Positions 31,625-41,890 of a DNA stretch of 64,000 nucleotides are shown in pieces. Position 1 is the first letter of the stretch. Each line of letters opens with the position of its first letter. Source of the DNA: Halalkaliarchaeum sp. AArc-CO (GTDB taxonomy: Archaea; Halobacteriota; Halobacteria; Halobacteriales; Haloferacaceae); contig NZ_CP087723.1 of the NCBI RefSeq assembly GCF_024972735.1, positions 2,666,001 to 2,730,000 of the forward strand, in the 5' to 3' direction. A program made the translations under genes and the position numbers. The notes beneath the pieces are model-generated. The model saw only the letters and a program-made list of their open reading frames with translations. It made no database searches and had not been told where the DNA came from.

Positions 31625-33040
31625 ATGGATCTTGCTCGATCTACGCTTAAAATCACCGCAGCAAAAGTTGGTAGCCTAGTACTGACGTTTGTGGGTACGG
31701 CGTTCTTTGCCCAGGAGCTCGGTGCAACATTACTCGGGATCTTCTTCCTGTTTCAGGCTGTTCTGGGTATTTCCGCGCTCCCCGCCAACCTGGGTACACG
31801 TATTGCTGTCGAAAAACGTATAAGCGAAGGTGGGCCTGCGGATCGGATTCTCGGGACTGGTATCGCCCTGAAATCAGCACTACTTGTGATTATAACTGGA
31901 GCGATTCTTCTTTTTCAGTTTCATCTGAACCAGTATATCGGGGCTGAAGTAGCCGGATTACTCATTCTCGCAATCTTCCTTCAGGAATTCGCTGGCTTGA
32001 TGATGAATGTTCTCAAGGGAGAGTTGCGAGTAGGAGAGACAGCAACGCTTCGCTTTGCCTATTCCGTTGTCTGGGTTACTCTCGGTGTGTTCCTTGTGAC
32101 ACTTGATTACGGTGTGATCGGTTTGATTTATGCCGTGATCGCAGGGAAAGGGCTGCAGCTTCTCTGGGCGAAATATAAGACCTCTGTTGGGATTGGTCGC
32201 CCAACTATGACCCAGGCTCATTCCTTAATTGATTATGCTAAGTACAGCATCGTTCCCGAAATAGATAGCCAAGTCCACAGTTGGATGGACGTGTTGATCA
32301 TCGGGTTCTTCCTCACCCAAGCGGATGTCGGAGCATACGAGGTTGCATGGCAGGTCGCCGGCCCCGTCTTGCTACTCACCGGGGCGATTGGGACAACGAT
32401 CTTTCCGCAAATCAGTTCCTGGTCAGCAGATGATGCTATCGAACCACTCGAAAGGTTACTCCCGAAGATCATTGTACCATCGGTGATCTTTGTGTTTCCT
32501 GCGTTCTTTGGGGGCCTTTTATTGTCAGAAGAGATTCTCGGATTGATTTTCGGTGAAGAATTCACAGCGGCTTGGCTTGCGTTAATTATTCTTTTAGCAG
32601 GCAAGCTCCCCCGTGCTATCAGACAAATCGCTGGGAAGTCTCTACTTGGACTTGATCGTCCTGACCTAGTCACTCATGCCGCTATTGTAGATATTATCGC
32701 TAATCTTCTGCTTAACCTTGTACTCATCTGGCAATTCGGAATCGTGGGTGCAGCATTAGGAACAGTGTTATCAATGACTCTCGGTACCATCCTCCGGACC
32801 TATTATTTGTCACAGTTCGTCAAAATCAGAATACCGTATAACGAACTTGGATGGTGCTTACTATCCTCAGTCGCAATGTACGTCATATTGTACCTGGCGA
32901 AAAGTACGGTTGAAATCAATTCGATTATTCATTTATTCGGGTTCGTATTCGCAGGCGCAGCACTGTACGGAGTGTTCATTTTATTGTATCAACCCCTAAG
33001 GGTAGAAGTCGTTGAGCAGACCCGAGCAGTCATCCGGTGA
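31625..33040 (+). CDS. Wzx-like oligosaccharide flippase
   Basis: This 471-residue membrane protein has about 12-14 hydrophobic segments, beginning STLKITAAKVGSLVLTFVGTAFFAQELGATLLGIFFLFQAVLGISA, the typical N-terminus of polysaccharide exporters of the MOP/MATE superfamily. It should move lipid-linked glycans across the membrane. It lies at the end of an operon after the asparagine-synthase-like gene and is convergent with an FkbM gene. Confidence 0.9.
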   Translation: MDLARSTLKITAAKVGSLVLTFVGTAFFAQELGATLLGIFFLFQAVLGISALPANLGTRIAVEKRISEGGPADRILGTGIALKSALLVIITGAILLFQFHLNQYIGAEVAGLLILAIFLQEFAGLMMNVLKGELRVGETATLRFAYSVVWVTLGVFLVTLDYGVIGLIYAVIAGKGLQLLWAKYKTSVGIGRPTMTQAHSLIDYAKYSIVPEIDSQVHSWMDVLIIGFFLTQADVGAYEVAWQVAGPVLLLTGAIGTTIFPQISSWSADDAIEPLERLLPKIIVPSVIFVFPAFFGGLLLSEEILGLIFGEEFTAAWLALIILLAGKLPRAIRQIAGKSLLGLDRPDLVTHAAIVDIIANLLLNLVLIWQFGIVGAALGTVLSMTLGTILRTYYLSQFVKIRIPYNELGWCLLSSVAMYVILYLAKSTVEINSIIHLFGFVFAGAALYGVFILLYQPLRVEVVEQTRAVIR

Positions 33041-33069
33041 GTTAGACAGAGATCAGGGGAGACTTGGGA

Positions 33070-33939
33070 TCATTTCTTAGCTTTATAGAAGATCTCACTC
33101 CCCCTACTGCTGTGGAGTCGTTCAACTGTAAAACCGAACTCTCTCAATCGGTTCTCTATGTCTTCTGCTGAACTTCCAAAATCTTCAACAGAAGGCCGGA
33201 GATCCAGTCCCGGTAGATGAACCTCACAGTATACCGTTCGGCAACTGGGGGCGGAGAGTGCCTTTTCTAACCCCTCAAGAACAAGTGGCTCTGATCCTTC
33301 CACGTCTATCTTAATCACATTCGGTGCAGGTATTTCACCATCAGCAATAAGCTGATCCCCGGTCGTTGTTGGGACTTCAATTGTGGCTTCTGACTCGTCT
33401 GCTTCTATCGACGATGACCCATAACCCACATCGTCTTCACTTGGCTGGCTGAATTCGATATTCCCAACGGAATCCGACAGCGCAACATCGACGATCTCCA
33501 CATTCTGTAGCTGATTTCGAGCGACATCTTGTTTCAACAGGTCGAGGTTCGGGGGATACGGCTCGAATGCGATCACTTCTCCATCTGGACAGGCTTTCGC
33601 TGCAAAAAGCGTGTACAGGCCCGTATTCGCTCCAACATCGTATACAACGTCCCCTTCTTTGATCTCGTTAATGAAATCTGCAAGCTCCTGTTTTTCAGAT
33701 TTGAAACGACTTCGATTTCGCTTTACCACCGTGGGTGTCGGAGCAGAAAATGTAATAGTATGATCAGCCAGTGTGAAGGAGTACCGGCCGCGGACAGACA
33801 TTGACTTGCAGTAGACATCTCGGTGTATTTTTCGGAGAGTTCTCTGAAGCAGCGTTATTGCACCTTTCTCTTTATAAATGGATATACCTCGAGTGATGGC
33901 AGATGTCACGGTTAAGAACAGATAACTATAGTAGACCAA
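33070..33939 (-). CDS. FkbM-family methyltransferase
   Basis: A 289-residue enzyme. After about 85 variable residues it has motif I EGDVVYDVGANTGLYTLFAAKACPDGEVIAFEPYPPNLD, then VEIVDVALSDSVGNIEFSQPS and VIKIDVEGSEPLVLEGLE (the D-V-E-G-S of FkbM). It probably methylates a glycan hydroxyl. The first 30 residues (LFLTVTSAITRGISIYKEKGAITLL) are mildly hydrophobic. It is convergent with the flippase gene. Confidence 0.87.
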   Translation of the reverse strand: MVYYSYLFLTVTSAITRGISIYKEKGAITLLQRTLRKIHRDVYCKSMSVRGRYSFTLADHTITFSAPTPTVVKRNRSRFKSEKQELADFINEIKEGDVVYDVGANTGLYTLFAAKACPDGEVIAFEPYPPNLDLLKQDVARNQLQNVEIVDVALSDSVGNIEFSQPSEDDVGYGSSSIEADESEATIEVPTTTGDQLIADGEIPAPNVIKIDVEGSEPLVLEGLEKALSAPSCRTVYCEVHLPGLDLRPSVEDFGSSAEDIENRLREFGFTVERLHSSRGSEIFYKAKK

Positions 33940-34089
33940 TATCTGTTTTGATTAAATTCTGGTATCATCAATTTAACTATTTCTAATCAAGGGTAACCAA
34001 TCGCCCACAACTTGTACTGATTGAATCCCACACCCACCTCCCGTTCAGTTCGTCCCAAGCTCTTGCCCCCACACCACGTACCGAGTGTA
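33940..34089. other. Gap between FkbM gene and the cdc6 pseudogene
   Basis: An AT-rich left half (33940-33995) probably holds the FkbM promoter. The right half contains CACACCCACCTCCCGTTCAGT (34029-34049), which faintly recalls an origin box. Nothing firm is seen. Confidence 0.3.
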
Positions 34090-34745
34090 CTACTCGCGGT
34101 CGAGACCCTCAACAACAACCTCGGGGGACCGGAGCAACTGGTGGACCCGATAGCTGCCCTCCCCGTGACCGCCACCGGTGTGTTCGCTTTCGGTGATGCC
34201 CAGAAACGCCTGTTCCTTGAGGAGACGCTGGACCCGATCGTAGCTCAACGGAGACGACTCCGTTTGACTGACGACCTTCTCGTAGGCGTCGTACACCTCC
34301 GCAGTGCGAAACCGCGTTTCCTCCGTCTTCTCGGTGAGCAACGCGAGCGAGCGAAGGACGTGTTTCACGTGTGGCGTCTGTCCGCTCACGAGTCGCTGGA
34401 ATCGGTTGATCTCCGCCTTTCGGAGGGCGGCGTCGACGTGACCTTCGGTGACGGTCGTGGCGCCTTCCTTTTCGGCGAGGCGCCCGGCCTCGTAGAGCAC
34501 GTCGATGGCCTTGCGTGCATCCCCGTGTTCACGGGCGGCAAGCGCCGCGGTCTTCGAGATGACGCCGTCCTCGAGAACTCCCTCGACGAAGGCGTCCCGG
34601 CGGTGATCGAGGATCGCCCGGAGCTGCGTGGCGTCGTAGGGGTCGAAGACGAGTTCGTTGTCCTGCAGGGACGAGTCGACACGTTCGCCGAGTCGATCAC
34701 GGTATTCGATCTTGTTGCTGATGCAGATCACACCGGTCATCAGTA
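34090..34745 (-). pseudogene. orc1/cdc6 gene, 5' half removed
   Basis: The frame starts in the sensor-1 region (GVICISNKIEYRDRLGERVDSSLQDNELVFDPYDATQLRAIL) and continues through the AAA+ lid (AALAAREHGDARKAIDVLYEAGRLAEKEG) and winged-helix domain to the normal end. The Walker A and B motifs are gone; the break lies at the edge of the ISH3 relic. What remains could bind DNA but not ATP. An ATG at 34740 exists but is fortuitous. Confidence 0.85.
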
Positions 34746-34759
34746 CCTCACAAAGCATC

Positions 34760-35117
34760 GCCTGTTAGCCTGACCTGAGCCACCTGCTCTGGTGTGATAA
34801 GTCATCTGTAACGGTCGAGCAACGCTGATCGAAGACGGAGCTGTCGCTGTCGGCGGCGCTCAGCCGCCGACGCGACAGCGTCGCCACTCGCGACTGCTGC
34901 CACGACCGATGGACCGTTACCGGACGAACCGGTCGTCGAGCCGCTGGTTCGCTGAAACAACTCTGTACACACTAAGTGCTGTCCAGGCTGCCCACAGTAC
35001 CATCTCACAGAACTTTGTGAACGGCCATCTCCAGAGACGGCACCCCCGCGCCGGGGCGCCGCCAGGTTCCACACTCTTCCCGAGGAGACGCTGCCCCTAA
35101 CGCGATGTGATCGACTA
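34760..35117 (-). mobile_element. ISH3 deletion derivative
   Basis: The part 34838-35060 matches the last 70 codons of the ISH3 transposase at 37064-38209 (MVRRAAWT...VSANQRLDDRFV) and the flanking hairpin CGCTGTCGGCGGCGCT. It is joined at CGCCGCCAGGTTCCAC to the ISH3 5' end, finishing with the inverted repeat CGATGTGATCGACT (35103-35116). About 1 kb from the middle is missing. The left terminal repeat is not visible. Confidence 0.75.
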
Positions 35118-35146
35118 AGCTTGGATAGGACAAGAGTGTTCTAGTG

Positions 35147-36067
35147 TTAGTTACGGAGATCGACTGCGGAACGCCGAAGTTGCCGGATCAGTCGTATCAT
35201 ACGTTCATCTCCGAACGATAGTATAAAAAACATAACCGACATATAATTAAACGGGTTATAACAAATAGATTTCAACAAATACCTGCGTGCTTCTCGTAAC
35301 TCACCCTTCCTAACCCCTGCACTCCCGACTTCGTAGCAGAGATTACTCTTCACTTTACGCTCAAGCAATCTTCCACTGTTTTCTATTTCCTGTTGATATT
35401 TATCTATAAATACTTCTTTCGATCTTTTTAGTTTTTGATAGTTATTACCACCTTGTTTCTCTTGAGTGACTAGAATCTCTGGTACGTATTCAAATTCACA
35501 TATATGAGATAACCGCAAATACCACTCCCGATCTTGCCATCTCTCAAATTGAACATCAGGCAATCCAGCCTCATCAATCACTTGTCTCTTAACCATTACT
35601 GATGAATAGCTACCCACAAAGTTTTGTAAGAGAATATCTGTAGTTACCTTTCCATTATTTTTGGAATTTTTAACTAGAATAGTTTGACCGTCTGTATCAG
35701 TTCTACGTATCCAACAATAGACTAGTCCAACCTCAGAGTCGCAACTTTCAAACTTCGACACTTGCTTTGAGATTTTATTTGATTCCCAAACATCATCATC
35801 GTCAAGGAAGGCAATATATTTTCCACGAGAACAACGAATGCCGGTATTTCGTGCAACGGATCCACCTCTATTTTCATTGTGCGTGATAATCCTAACCGAC
35901 GTATTATACTGAGAGAGTGTTTTACGAGCAGGTATATCAGATCCATCATCGACCACAACTATCTCTATCTTTTCATATGTTTGTGTCAAAGCACTCTCAA
36001 CAGCACGTGTTAACAATTCTGGTCGATTATACGTGGGAATAACCACGCTTACGAGCGGTTTGTTCAT
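35147..36067 (-). CDS. Family 2 glycosyltransferase
   Basis: This 306-residue GT-A enzyme has VSVVIPTYNRPELLTRAVESALTQTYEKIEIVVVDDGS (7-44), NRGGSVARNTGI, FLDDDDVWE (the metal-binding DxD) and the later FERWQDREWYLRLS catalytic region. It transfers a sugar from a nucleotide donor during glycan synthesis. It is AT-rich. A C-terminal region of about 90 residues has charged helices that may touch the membrane. Confidence 0.9.
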   Translation of the reverse strand: MNKPLVSVVIPTYNRPELLTRAVESALTQTYEKIEIVVVDDGSDIPARKTLSQYNTSVRIITHNENRGGSVARNTGIRCSRGKYIAFLDDDDVWESNKISKQVSKFESCDSEVGLVYCWIRRTDTDGQTILVKNSKNNGKVTTDILLQNFVGSYSSVMVKRQVIDEAGLPDVQFERWQDREWYLRLSHICEFEYVPEILVTQEKQGGNNYQKLKRSKEVFIDKYQQEIENSGRLLERKVKSNLCYEVGSAGVRKGELREARRYLLKSICYNPFNYMSVMFFILSFGDERMIRLIRQLRRSAVDLRN

Positions 36068-36873
36068 GGAGGGACGAGTGAAGTCAATCGTAGTTATTAA
36101 CTCTTTACTGCACTCCTTGGATTTATTGATTACCTTTTCGATCGGGTAATGACGCTGTGGTTAGTCGTTTGACGCTTGCGTTAGTCTAGAGTAAATAATT
36201 TGGTATTTAGCTATCAAGATTTCGGTGGCAAAATATTATTCCAATGGGAGAAATAGTGATGGCGAGAGTGTTACTCACACTAGTTTCACTCAATTAATCA
36301 CTTAGAGTCGTCGACTGCAGTCCTCGGGTATTACTTCGGTGAATCAGCACCTCCTCGTGATTGGGGAGATGGTATCTCAATAAGGGCGCTTTAACTCCGT
36401 TCAACGATCATCTATCTGATTTTTCATAGCTTCGGTCGGGCATAGAGGCGACTTATCGATGGTGAATTTAAGGGCTACATGGCCCCTTCTGGAGTGGAAC
36501 TTCCATGGAGAAAAGCATCTCTTCGTTAATCAGTTGTCCGGAAGGCAGGAAAGTTTTCGCTATGATATCGCACCCTCTCACTCAGGCCAGCCAAAATTGT
36601 CCTCTCTGGATCGGCCTTCGCTCTCCGTTGTACTCCATCCCCTCTAGAAAAGAATGCCACAAAAAATTTTACACGATTCTTGTCAACTCTCAGAATTTCC
36701 CATCCGCATTGGTGCGATTATTTCACCAACCATATCCAACAGACCCGTTTAGGGGATTTAATCCCAGGACAGCACCGGATATGTGAACCTTTCTGTGGGA
36801 CCCTCCTTCTAGAAACTTAGCAGAGTGTCATAGCATAGAACCGTATTACCCACGACTGGACAGAAACAGATGC
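36068..36873. other. 806-bp non-coding, AT-rich gap
   Basis: No gene is supported: the frames are short and have no recognisable motifs. The part next to 36067 should hold the glycosyltransferase promoter (TTATTAACTCTTTACT at 36094-36109). The remainder looks like decayed DNA. Confidence 0.45.
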
Positions 36874-36878
36874 ACACT

Positions 36879-38256
36879 CAGTCGATCACATCGACACCTC
36901 TCAAACTTCTCGGGAAGAGCTTGAATCTGCGTTTTTGATGCGTGGTTAGTGCTCAGAATGACACGGGCGGTAAGCTCAGGCGACAAGGAGTCGCTGTCGG
37001 CGGCGCTCCGCCGCCGACGCGACAGTGTCGCCACTCACGACCGCTGCCCGGATCGGTGGACAGCTACCGGAAGAACCGGTCGTCGAGTGGTTGATTCGCT
37101 GGGACAGCCCTGCGCACACCCAGTACTGTCCAAGCGGCCCGCCGCACCATCTCACAAAACTCCGTGAACGGCCATCTCCAGAGGCGGCGCCCCCCGCGGC
37201 GGGGCGCCGCCACGTACCTCCAATGCAGATACCGCCAGCTGTTCTGGAGCAGCAGGCTCACCACAAACATCAACAGTCGCAATCCAGCGTCCCGGGAACT
37301 AGTGAGAGCGAGGCTCTGCTTGGCTAATCGGTAGCTCGACTCGATGCCGAAACGCTTGCTGTAGTGCTCTCGAGCATCTCGTGGCGTGTCGATGAACGGC
37401 GCGTCAGCGGCGTAGCCGTGACGCGCCACTCCGTGTTCATCGTACCGCTCCTGCTGGTACACACAATCGATGAACACGGGGAACGTTACCTTGCCGGCGA
37501 GATCGTGCTCGATCTCGCGGCTCCAACCTCTGCTGAGTTCGTCTTGAATCGTCTCGCCCCACTTGACGATCGGCATCGCATAGGCGTAGTTGTGCGCGTA
37601 CAGCAGTCCGAGACAGGTGCTGTTGTAGAAGCCGCGGTCAAGATAGACGGCCTTGACGCTGAGGTCAAGACCGTCGAGGAGTTCGAGAAACTCAGCGAGG
37701 ACATCGCTGGTGGTGTCGCCAGCGACAAGCTGGCGCACCGCCAGCGTGTATCGCTTGTTGCGTACCCGTGCGTAGAGTGTCGCGTACGCGTGAAATGCAG
37801 TTGTTCCTCGTTTCGCTTGCGAGAAGTACAGCGCCTCTGTCTCGTCTTCGTCACCGTAGTAGGGATCGAGGTGGAGGTCTGCGCAGACCTCCACCGGTCG
37901 ATCCGGAAGTGTCGCAAGCGCATCTCGTTGCAGAAGCGTGTCCCCAACCGCCTCAACCGAGTCAAGCTCGAACTGCTCGGTGAGATGTCCCCGGACAGTG
38001 TTGGCGTGTGGCGAGTCGTCGGTCGTTTCGCAGACGTGGTTGATTGAGGTCCCGCCGGCGCTGGCGCCGGCGAGGACCTCGTACAACGTCTCTGTCGTGA
38101 CCTCGACATCCTAACCGAGATCTATCGCAAGCTCTTCGTCGAGGCTGTTGACGACAAAATTAAGCAGGTACTCTTCCTCTATCTCGCTGTCTGCTTCGGT
38201 AGGTTCCACACTCTTCCCAAGCAGACACTTTCACTCAAACCCGATGTGATCGACTG
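36879..38256 (-). mobile_element. ISH3-family insertion sequence (1378 bp) with 5-bp target duplication
   Basis: Terminal repeats CAGTCGATCACATCG (36879-36893) and its complement (38242-38256) enclose the element; ACACT flanks it on both sides (36874-36878 and 38257-38261). A hairpin GCTGTCGGCGGCGCTCCGCC lies at 36992-37011, inside the left end. Confidence 0.9.
37064..38209 (-). pseudogene. ISH3-family transposase with an in-frame stop
   Basis: From about 38209 the frame VEPTEADSEIEEEYLLNF, then VVNSLDEELAIDLG, meets TAG at about 38114, then continues DVEVTTETLYEVLAGASAGGTSINHVC through the complete DDE core (VEVCADLHLDPYYGDEDET; VKAVYLDRGFYN; KRFGIESSYRLAKQ) to the normal end PANQPLDDRFFR. 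A product from an internal start (ATG at 38086) would lack the N-terminal DNA-binding part. So the transposase is probably inactive although the element's ends are intact. Confidence 0.85.
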
Positions 38257-38352
38257 ACACTGGTTACAGAACTTCACACGCTAGTATAGCCAAACTGATC
38301 ACTACTACACAAGAACCCTCAGCAGTTTTGACACCGGTGAGCAGCGTCAGGA

Positions 38353-39645
38353 TCATTCAATAGTGTGATGAAATCCCCCACCATTAATTAGTTGATGTGT
38401 AGATAAAATCAAGGCGACGATCAGTGGTGCAATCCGTCCGGTGAACGCACTATTAGCAATAGAATATACCAACATAATCGGTACCATAGATGCCACGCAT
38501 AGAGCCATTAGTGGGGCATCATCAAAATAAGACGTAATCAATTGAGCAGCTATACGAACAAGACTCACGATTAATATGACGAAAACTAATAAACCGAATA
38601 TACCTCTTTCAACTAAAAATCCAATATAACCACTATGGGGGGTTGTTCCAACTATGTAGATAGTTTGTCTAGGTCCTAATCCAAAGAAAAGAGAAGTGTC
38701 CAACATTTCACTGAGTGCTTGCCTCCAGATTCGAACTCGGGATTGTTCACCAGGAGACGTTATGAGGCTATACAGTTGATCTATTGCTCGTTCAACTGCA
38801 CCGACCTCAAAGTAGACTAAGGGTACAAGAAGTACGCCCCCGAACAGGAGTGGATATAGCGAAATCAACTCTCGACTTCGAATTGCCACTGCGACAACTG
38901 GAAGGAACGCGAAAGGAAGAATGAGTAATCCAATTCGAGAACCACTAAAGAAGATCGACAAAACACCTCCAGCAACCAATCCGGTATAAAAAACTTTTAA
39001 TATTCGGTTAGTTGCTGTGATTGTTCTTGTTACGAGTATCGGCAGCATCAATCCCATATACAATACAAATGGTCCCTGCCATCGGAACGTCCCCGCGATG
39101 CGCGTACCACCTCCCCGGATGTTTTCCCATCGGAAGAGCGGATCAAATGGTGCGATTCCCAACACTGCAAGACTTTGACTAATGGCAACGAGTAATACCA
39201 GAATATAGCAGCCAACAAATACTTGGATATAGATTCGCCAGTTTCTATGGTGTGTTATAATTGGCAGAAGGCAAAAAACTACCGCGCCGTACAACAGGTA
39301 CCTGATTGAATCAGTTACTGCTCTCCCGACATTTGGGAGCTCGGCTACTAGAATTAAATAGAGTATTGAAAAAAACCCAGTAATTCCGAGACAGAGCAGC
39401 GAAAGTATGACGATGAAGCCACCGCGTGTAAGATGAACTTGAAAGGCAGTGACGGCAGTCACAACAACGAATAATACCATAGTGACATCTGCAAACACGA
39501 ATCTTCCAATTGGGGTCGTGAATGCAAACCGATCGTAGTCGAAAATGACAACAGCAACGACCAGTATACCAGCGAGGATTATTGGTATCCACTCCGTTAG
39601 CGAGTTGGATTCATCTCCGAGTTTTTGATATCCTTTATTCGCCAT
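38353..39645 (-). CDS. O-antigen ligase/polymerase-like membrane protein
   Basis: This 430-residue protein (ATG at 39645; an upstream start at 39663 is possible) has 10-12 membrane segments and, near residue 290, a large loop with SRVRIWRQALSEMLDTSLFFGLGPRQTIYIVGTTPHSGYIGFLVERGIFG, typical of the Wzy_C/O-antigen ligase family (R...W...P..H...). It would polymerise or ligate glycan units at the outer face. It overlaps the upstream glycosyltransferase gene by 11 bp. Confidence 0.85.
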   Translation of the reverse strand: MANKGYQKLGDESNSLTEWIPIILAGILVVAVVIFDYDRFAFTTPIGRFVFADVTMVLFVVVTAVTAFQVHLTRGGFIVILSLLCLGITGFFSILYLILVAELPNVGRAVTDSIRYLLYGAVVFCLLPIITHHRNWRIYIQVFVGCYILVLLVAISQSLAVLGIAPFDPLFRWENIRGGGTRIAGTFRWQGPFVLYMGLMLPILVTRTITATNRILKVFYTGLVAGGVLSIFFSGSRIGLLILPFAFLPVVAVAIRSRELISLYPLLFGGVLLVPLVYFEVGAVERAIDQLYSLITSPGEQSRVRIWRQALSEMLDTSLFFGLGPRQTIYIVGTTPHSGYIGFLVERGIFGLLVFVILIVSLVRIAAQLITSYFDDAPLMALCVASMVPIMLVYSIANSAFTGRIAPLIVALILSTHQLINGGGFHHTIE

Positions 39646-40828
39646 TTGGAGATTTTGTCTCATTCCCTACCTCGGACAGAAACTCTTCGTATTTCTGTAC
39701 GTAGTTCTCCATTGAAAAGGAATCAACTACGTGTTTTCGTCCCTCTCTGGCCATCCGGTCAGCCTCACTAGGATTTCTCATGAAAAATATGACTGACTCT
39801 ACAATCTGTTCTGAATCTTTTGGCTCTATTAAGAGTCCTGTGGATTTATGAATCACGACTTCAGGGGTCCCTCCAACATTGGTTGCGATTACCGGAACCT
39901 CCATGGCAAGCGCCTCACGGACAGCCCCCGGAATTCCTTCGTTTAACGAAGGGAGAACAAACACGTCTAGCGTATTGAGATATTCTGGCATCTCATCAAC
40001 CCATCCTAAAAATTCTACATATTCTTCAATCCCAGTTTCCTTCACTTGATTTCTCAGCTTATCTGCGTAAGTTTCGTCTTCCTTCGGCGTTTGACCTGCA
40101 ATGAGAACTTTCACGTTTTCATTTTCTTCTACAAGGTCCGGAACAGCATCTATTAGATACTCAATGCCTTTCCGGGGAGTGAGTGATACGGCTGTACCGA
40201 TTCGAAATTCGTCTGTATTCGTAGGATCAGATAATCGTGATGGATCAAATTTGCTCACGTCAATTCCTTTGTGGAACACTGTGAACTTCTCTCTGTACTG
40301 TTCGTGTACATCGGAGTCAAAGATTCGGTTCGCTTGCTCCTCCGATTCGATGAACACGTAGTCTACAGTTGCTAGCGCAACGCGGTGAAGGTATCTAATT
40401 GTCCCCTCGGAGTTTAGACCGAGACCTATATTCCAGATGGTTGGTGTTTGACTGACCTGCAGATGAGGGAACACAGTCAATACTGCACGGAGATTCTGAC
40501 ACCAAATGATGTCTGCACTTTGAAGGCATTTCCGAGCCTCAAAATTGTATTGCAGCATACGAAATAGTGCTGGAATCATAATCTTCGGGTCCGATAGCAA
40601 TCCCTGTCGGTAAGTATCAAGAGCGCCTTTAAATGGAACGATCTTAACGTCGATATTCAATTTGCGTACCTGTTTGCAGAGATACCCCTCGTTTGGCGAG
40701 AGTAAAACCGGTGCGAAGCGGTCTGAATCTAGAGAACTAAGAAGTCGAAAAAGCATCTTTGGAGCTCCTCCGTAGTATTCCTCTCCCGTATGAATGTGAA
40801 AAAAGACAACCCGTAATGGACGAGTCAT
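39635..40828 (-). CDS. Family 4 glycosyltransferase
   Basis: A 397-residue GT-B enzyme: VVFFHIHTGEEYYGGAPKMLFRLLSSLDSD at the N-terminus with the glycine-rich acceptor loop, FRIGTAVSLTPRKGIEYLIDAVPDL at the donor half and LDVFVLPSLNEGIPGAVREALAMEVPVIATNVGGTPEVV with E-x7-E. It is second in a minus-strand operon running from the ATP-grasp gene region toward the ligase. AT-rich composition is shared with its neighbours. Confidence 0.9.
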   Translation of the reverse strand: MTRPLRVVFFHIHTGEEYYGGAPKMLFRLLSSLDSDRFAPVLLSPNEGYLCKQVRKLNIDVKIVPFKGALDTYRQGLLSDPKIMIPALFRMLQYNFEARKCLQSADIIWCQNLRAVLTVFPHLQVSQTPTIWNIGLGLNSEGTIRYLHRVALATVDYVFIESEEQANRIFDSDVHEQYREKFTVFHKGIDVSKFDPSRLSDPTNTDEFRIGTAVSLTPRKGIEYLIDAVPDLVEENENVKVLIAGQTPKEDETYADKLRNQVKETGIEEYVEFLGWVDEMPEYLNTLDVFVLPSLNEGIPGAVREALAMEVPVIATNVGGTPEVVIHKSTGLLIEPKDSEQIVESVIFFMRNPSEADRMAREGRKHVVDSFSMENYVQKYEEFLSEVGNETKSPNGE

Positions 40829-40891
40829 TCTGTGCTTTGTTGAAAGTAATGAGTTAAAAAGGCTATCGTTTGAGGGAATCCCTCACCGAAT

Positions 40892-41842
40892 TCACTGGAC
40901 ATCCCAATGGGTGCCGAATTCGAAATCGTAGTCAATAGGGCGGATACGGCTTCCTCCCGAACCGTGAGCCACAGTCAGTTCACCAAAGACAACCCCATGT
41001 TCAGCCGTATTGTACAAGTCAACTCGAAGGAAGTCAAACTCCTTACCCAATTCTTCCGCCACGCGAAGCATCTCTTCGAAGGTTTCTGGTTTATCCACGT
41101 CTTCACAGCGTGGGAATTTTACTGATACGGGTACCCAATTCCAATCTCGGTCAAATACGGCTCTTCTATGGTCACCCATCCTGTCAATATCAACAAGAAC
41201 GTACTCAACTGTACCGTCATAGACGAAGAATTTGTAATCTCTTGGAATTTCTTGATTAATACCTTCAAGATATTCTTCTACTATAATTTTTGGAGGGATA
41301 TCTTGATACCAATACTCTTTTGCCGAAGGTGCATATGTTTGAGATAGCCAAGTCTGGCAAGTTTCTCTGATTTTGTCGTAATCAGCTTCATCTTTGTTCT
41401 CAACGAGAATATTCCAGCTGCTCCCGTGATTTGCCTTTACAACGAACTCATCAGGTAAGTTTTTAAACGGAATCTCACCGGGGTCCTCTGTTATGAAATA
41501 GGTTTCATTCAAATAGCTACTCCCAACTTTTTTCTGAACGTAATTTCTGACCCTCACTTTATCTTCAATTATAGAAAAAATATCATTTTCAGTATATATT
41601 TTTCGATGCATAGTTTTCTCATTGAGTGATCGAGGATTTTTTATTTTGGGCCAGTATCCAATAGTGACAGATCTAACTAATTTTTCGTGTAGAATATCTC
41701 CAAGGATACCCCTGAGTTGGGGAGACAGAAAAGAATATAGAAGTATGTAGCGCCATACTTGTACGAGGATATTCCTTACTCCTCCATTCTTGTACTCCTC
41801 ATAGATGTCCTTAATTCCAGGAACTTTATGTTGGAACGTCAT
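40892..41842 (-). CDS. TupA-like ATP-grasp protein
   Basis: This 316-residue protein fits the TupA-like ATP-grasp family of glycan loci: YWPKIKNPRSLNEKTMHRKIYTENDIFSIIEDKVRVRNYVQKKVG, then LPDEFVVKANHGSSWNILVENK (ATP-binding Lys), IIVEEYLEGINQEIPRDYKFFVYDGTVEYVLVDIDR and FLRVDLYNTAEHGVVFGELTVAHGSGGSRI (Mg-binding E/N region). Members probably link amino acids to sugar acids of surface polymers. Length is normal. Confidence 0.87.
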   Translation of the reverse strand: MTFQHKVPGIKDIYEEYKNGGVRNILVQVWRYILLYSFLSPQLRGILGDILHEKLVRSVTIGYWPKIKNPRSLNEKTMHRKIYTENDIFSIIEDKVRVRNYVQKKVGSSYLNETYFITEDPGEIPFKNLPDEFVVKANHGSSWNILVENKDEADYDKIRETCQTWLSQTYAPSAKEYWYQDIPPKIIVEEYLEGINQEIPRDYKFFVYDGTVEYVLVDIDRMGDHRRAVFDRDWNWVPVSVKFPRCEDVDKPETFEEMLRVAEELGKEFDFLRVDLYNTAEHGVVFGELTVAHGSGGSRIRPIDYDFEFGTHWDVQ

Positions 41843-41890
41843 TTTCCTAAATGGTAAATTTGTGTGTCACTATTTCTAGCTACACGATAT

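Noticed and set aside
34029-34049. A possible origin box beside the truncated cdc6
   Set aside because: Only one weak match, with no second box nearby; too little to call an origin there.
36459-36647. 62-codon and 93-codon frames in the gap before ISH3
   Set aside because: Overlapping frames with no motif and codon use unlike real genes on either side.
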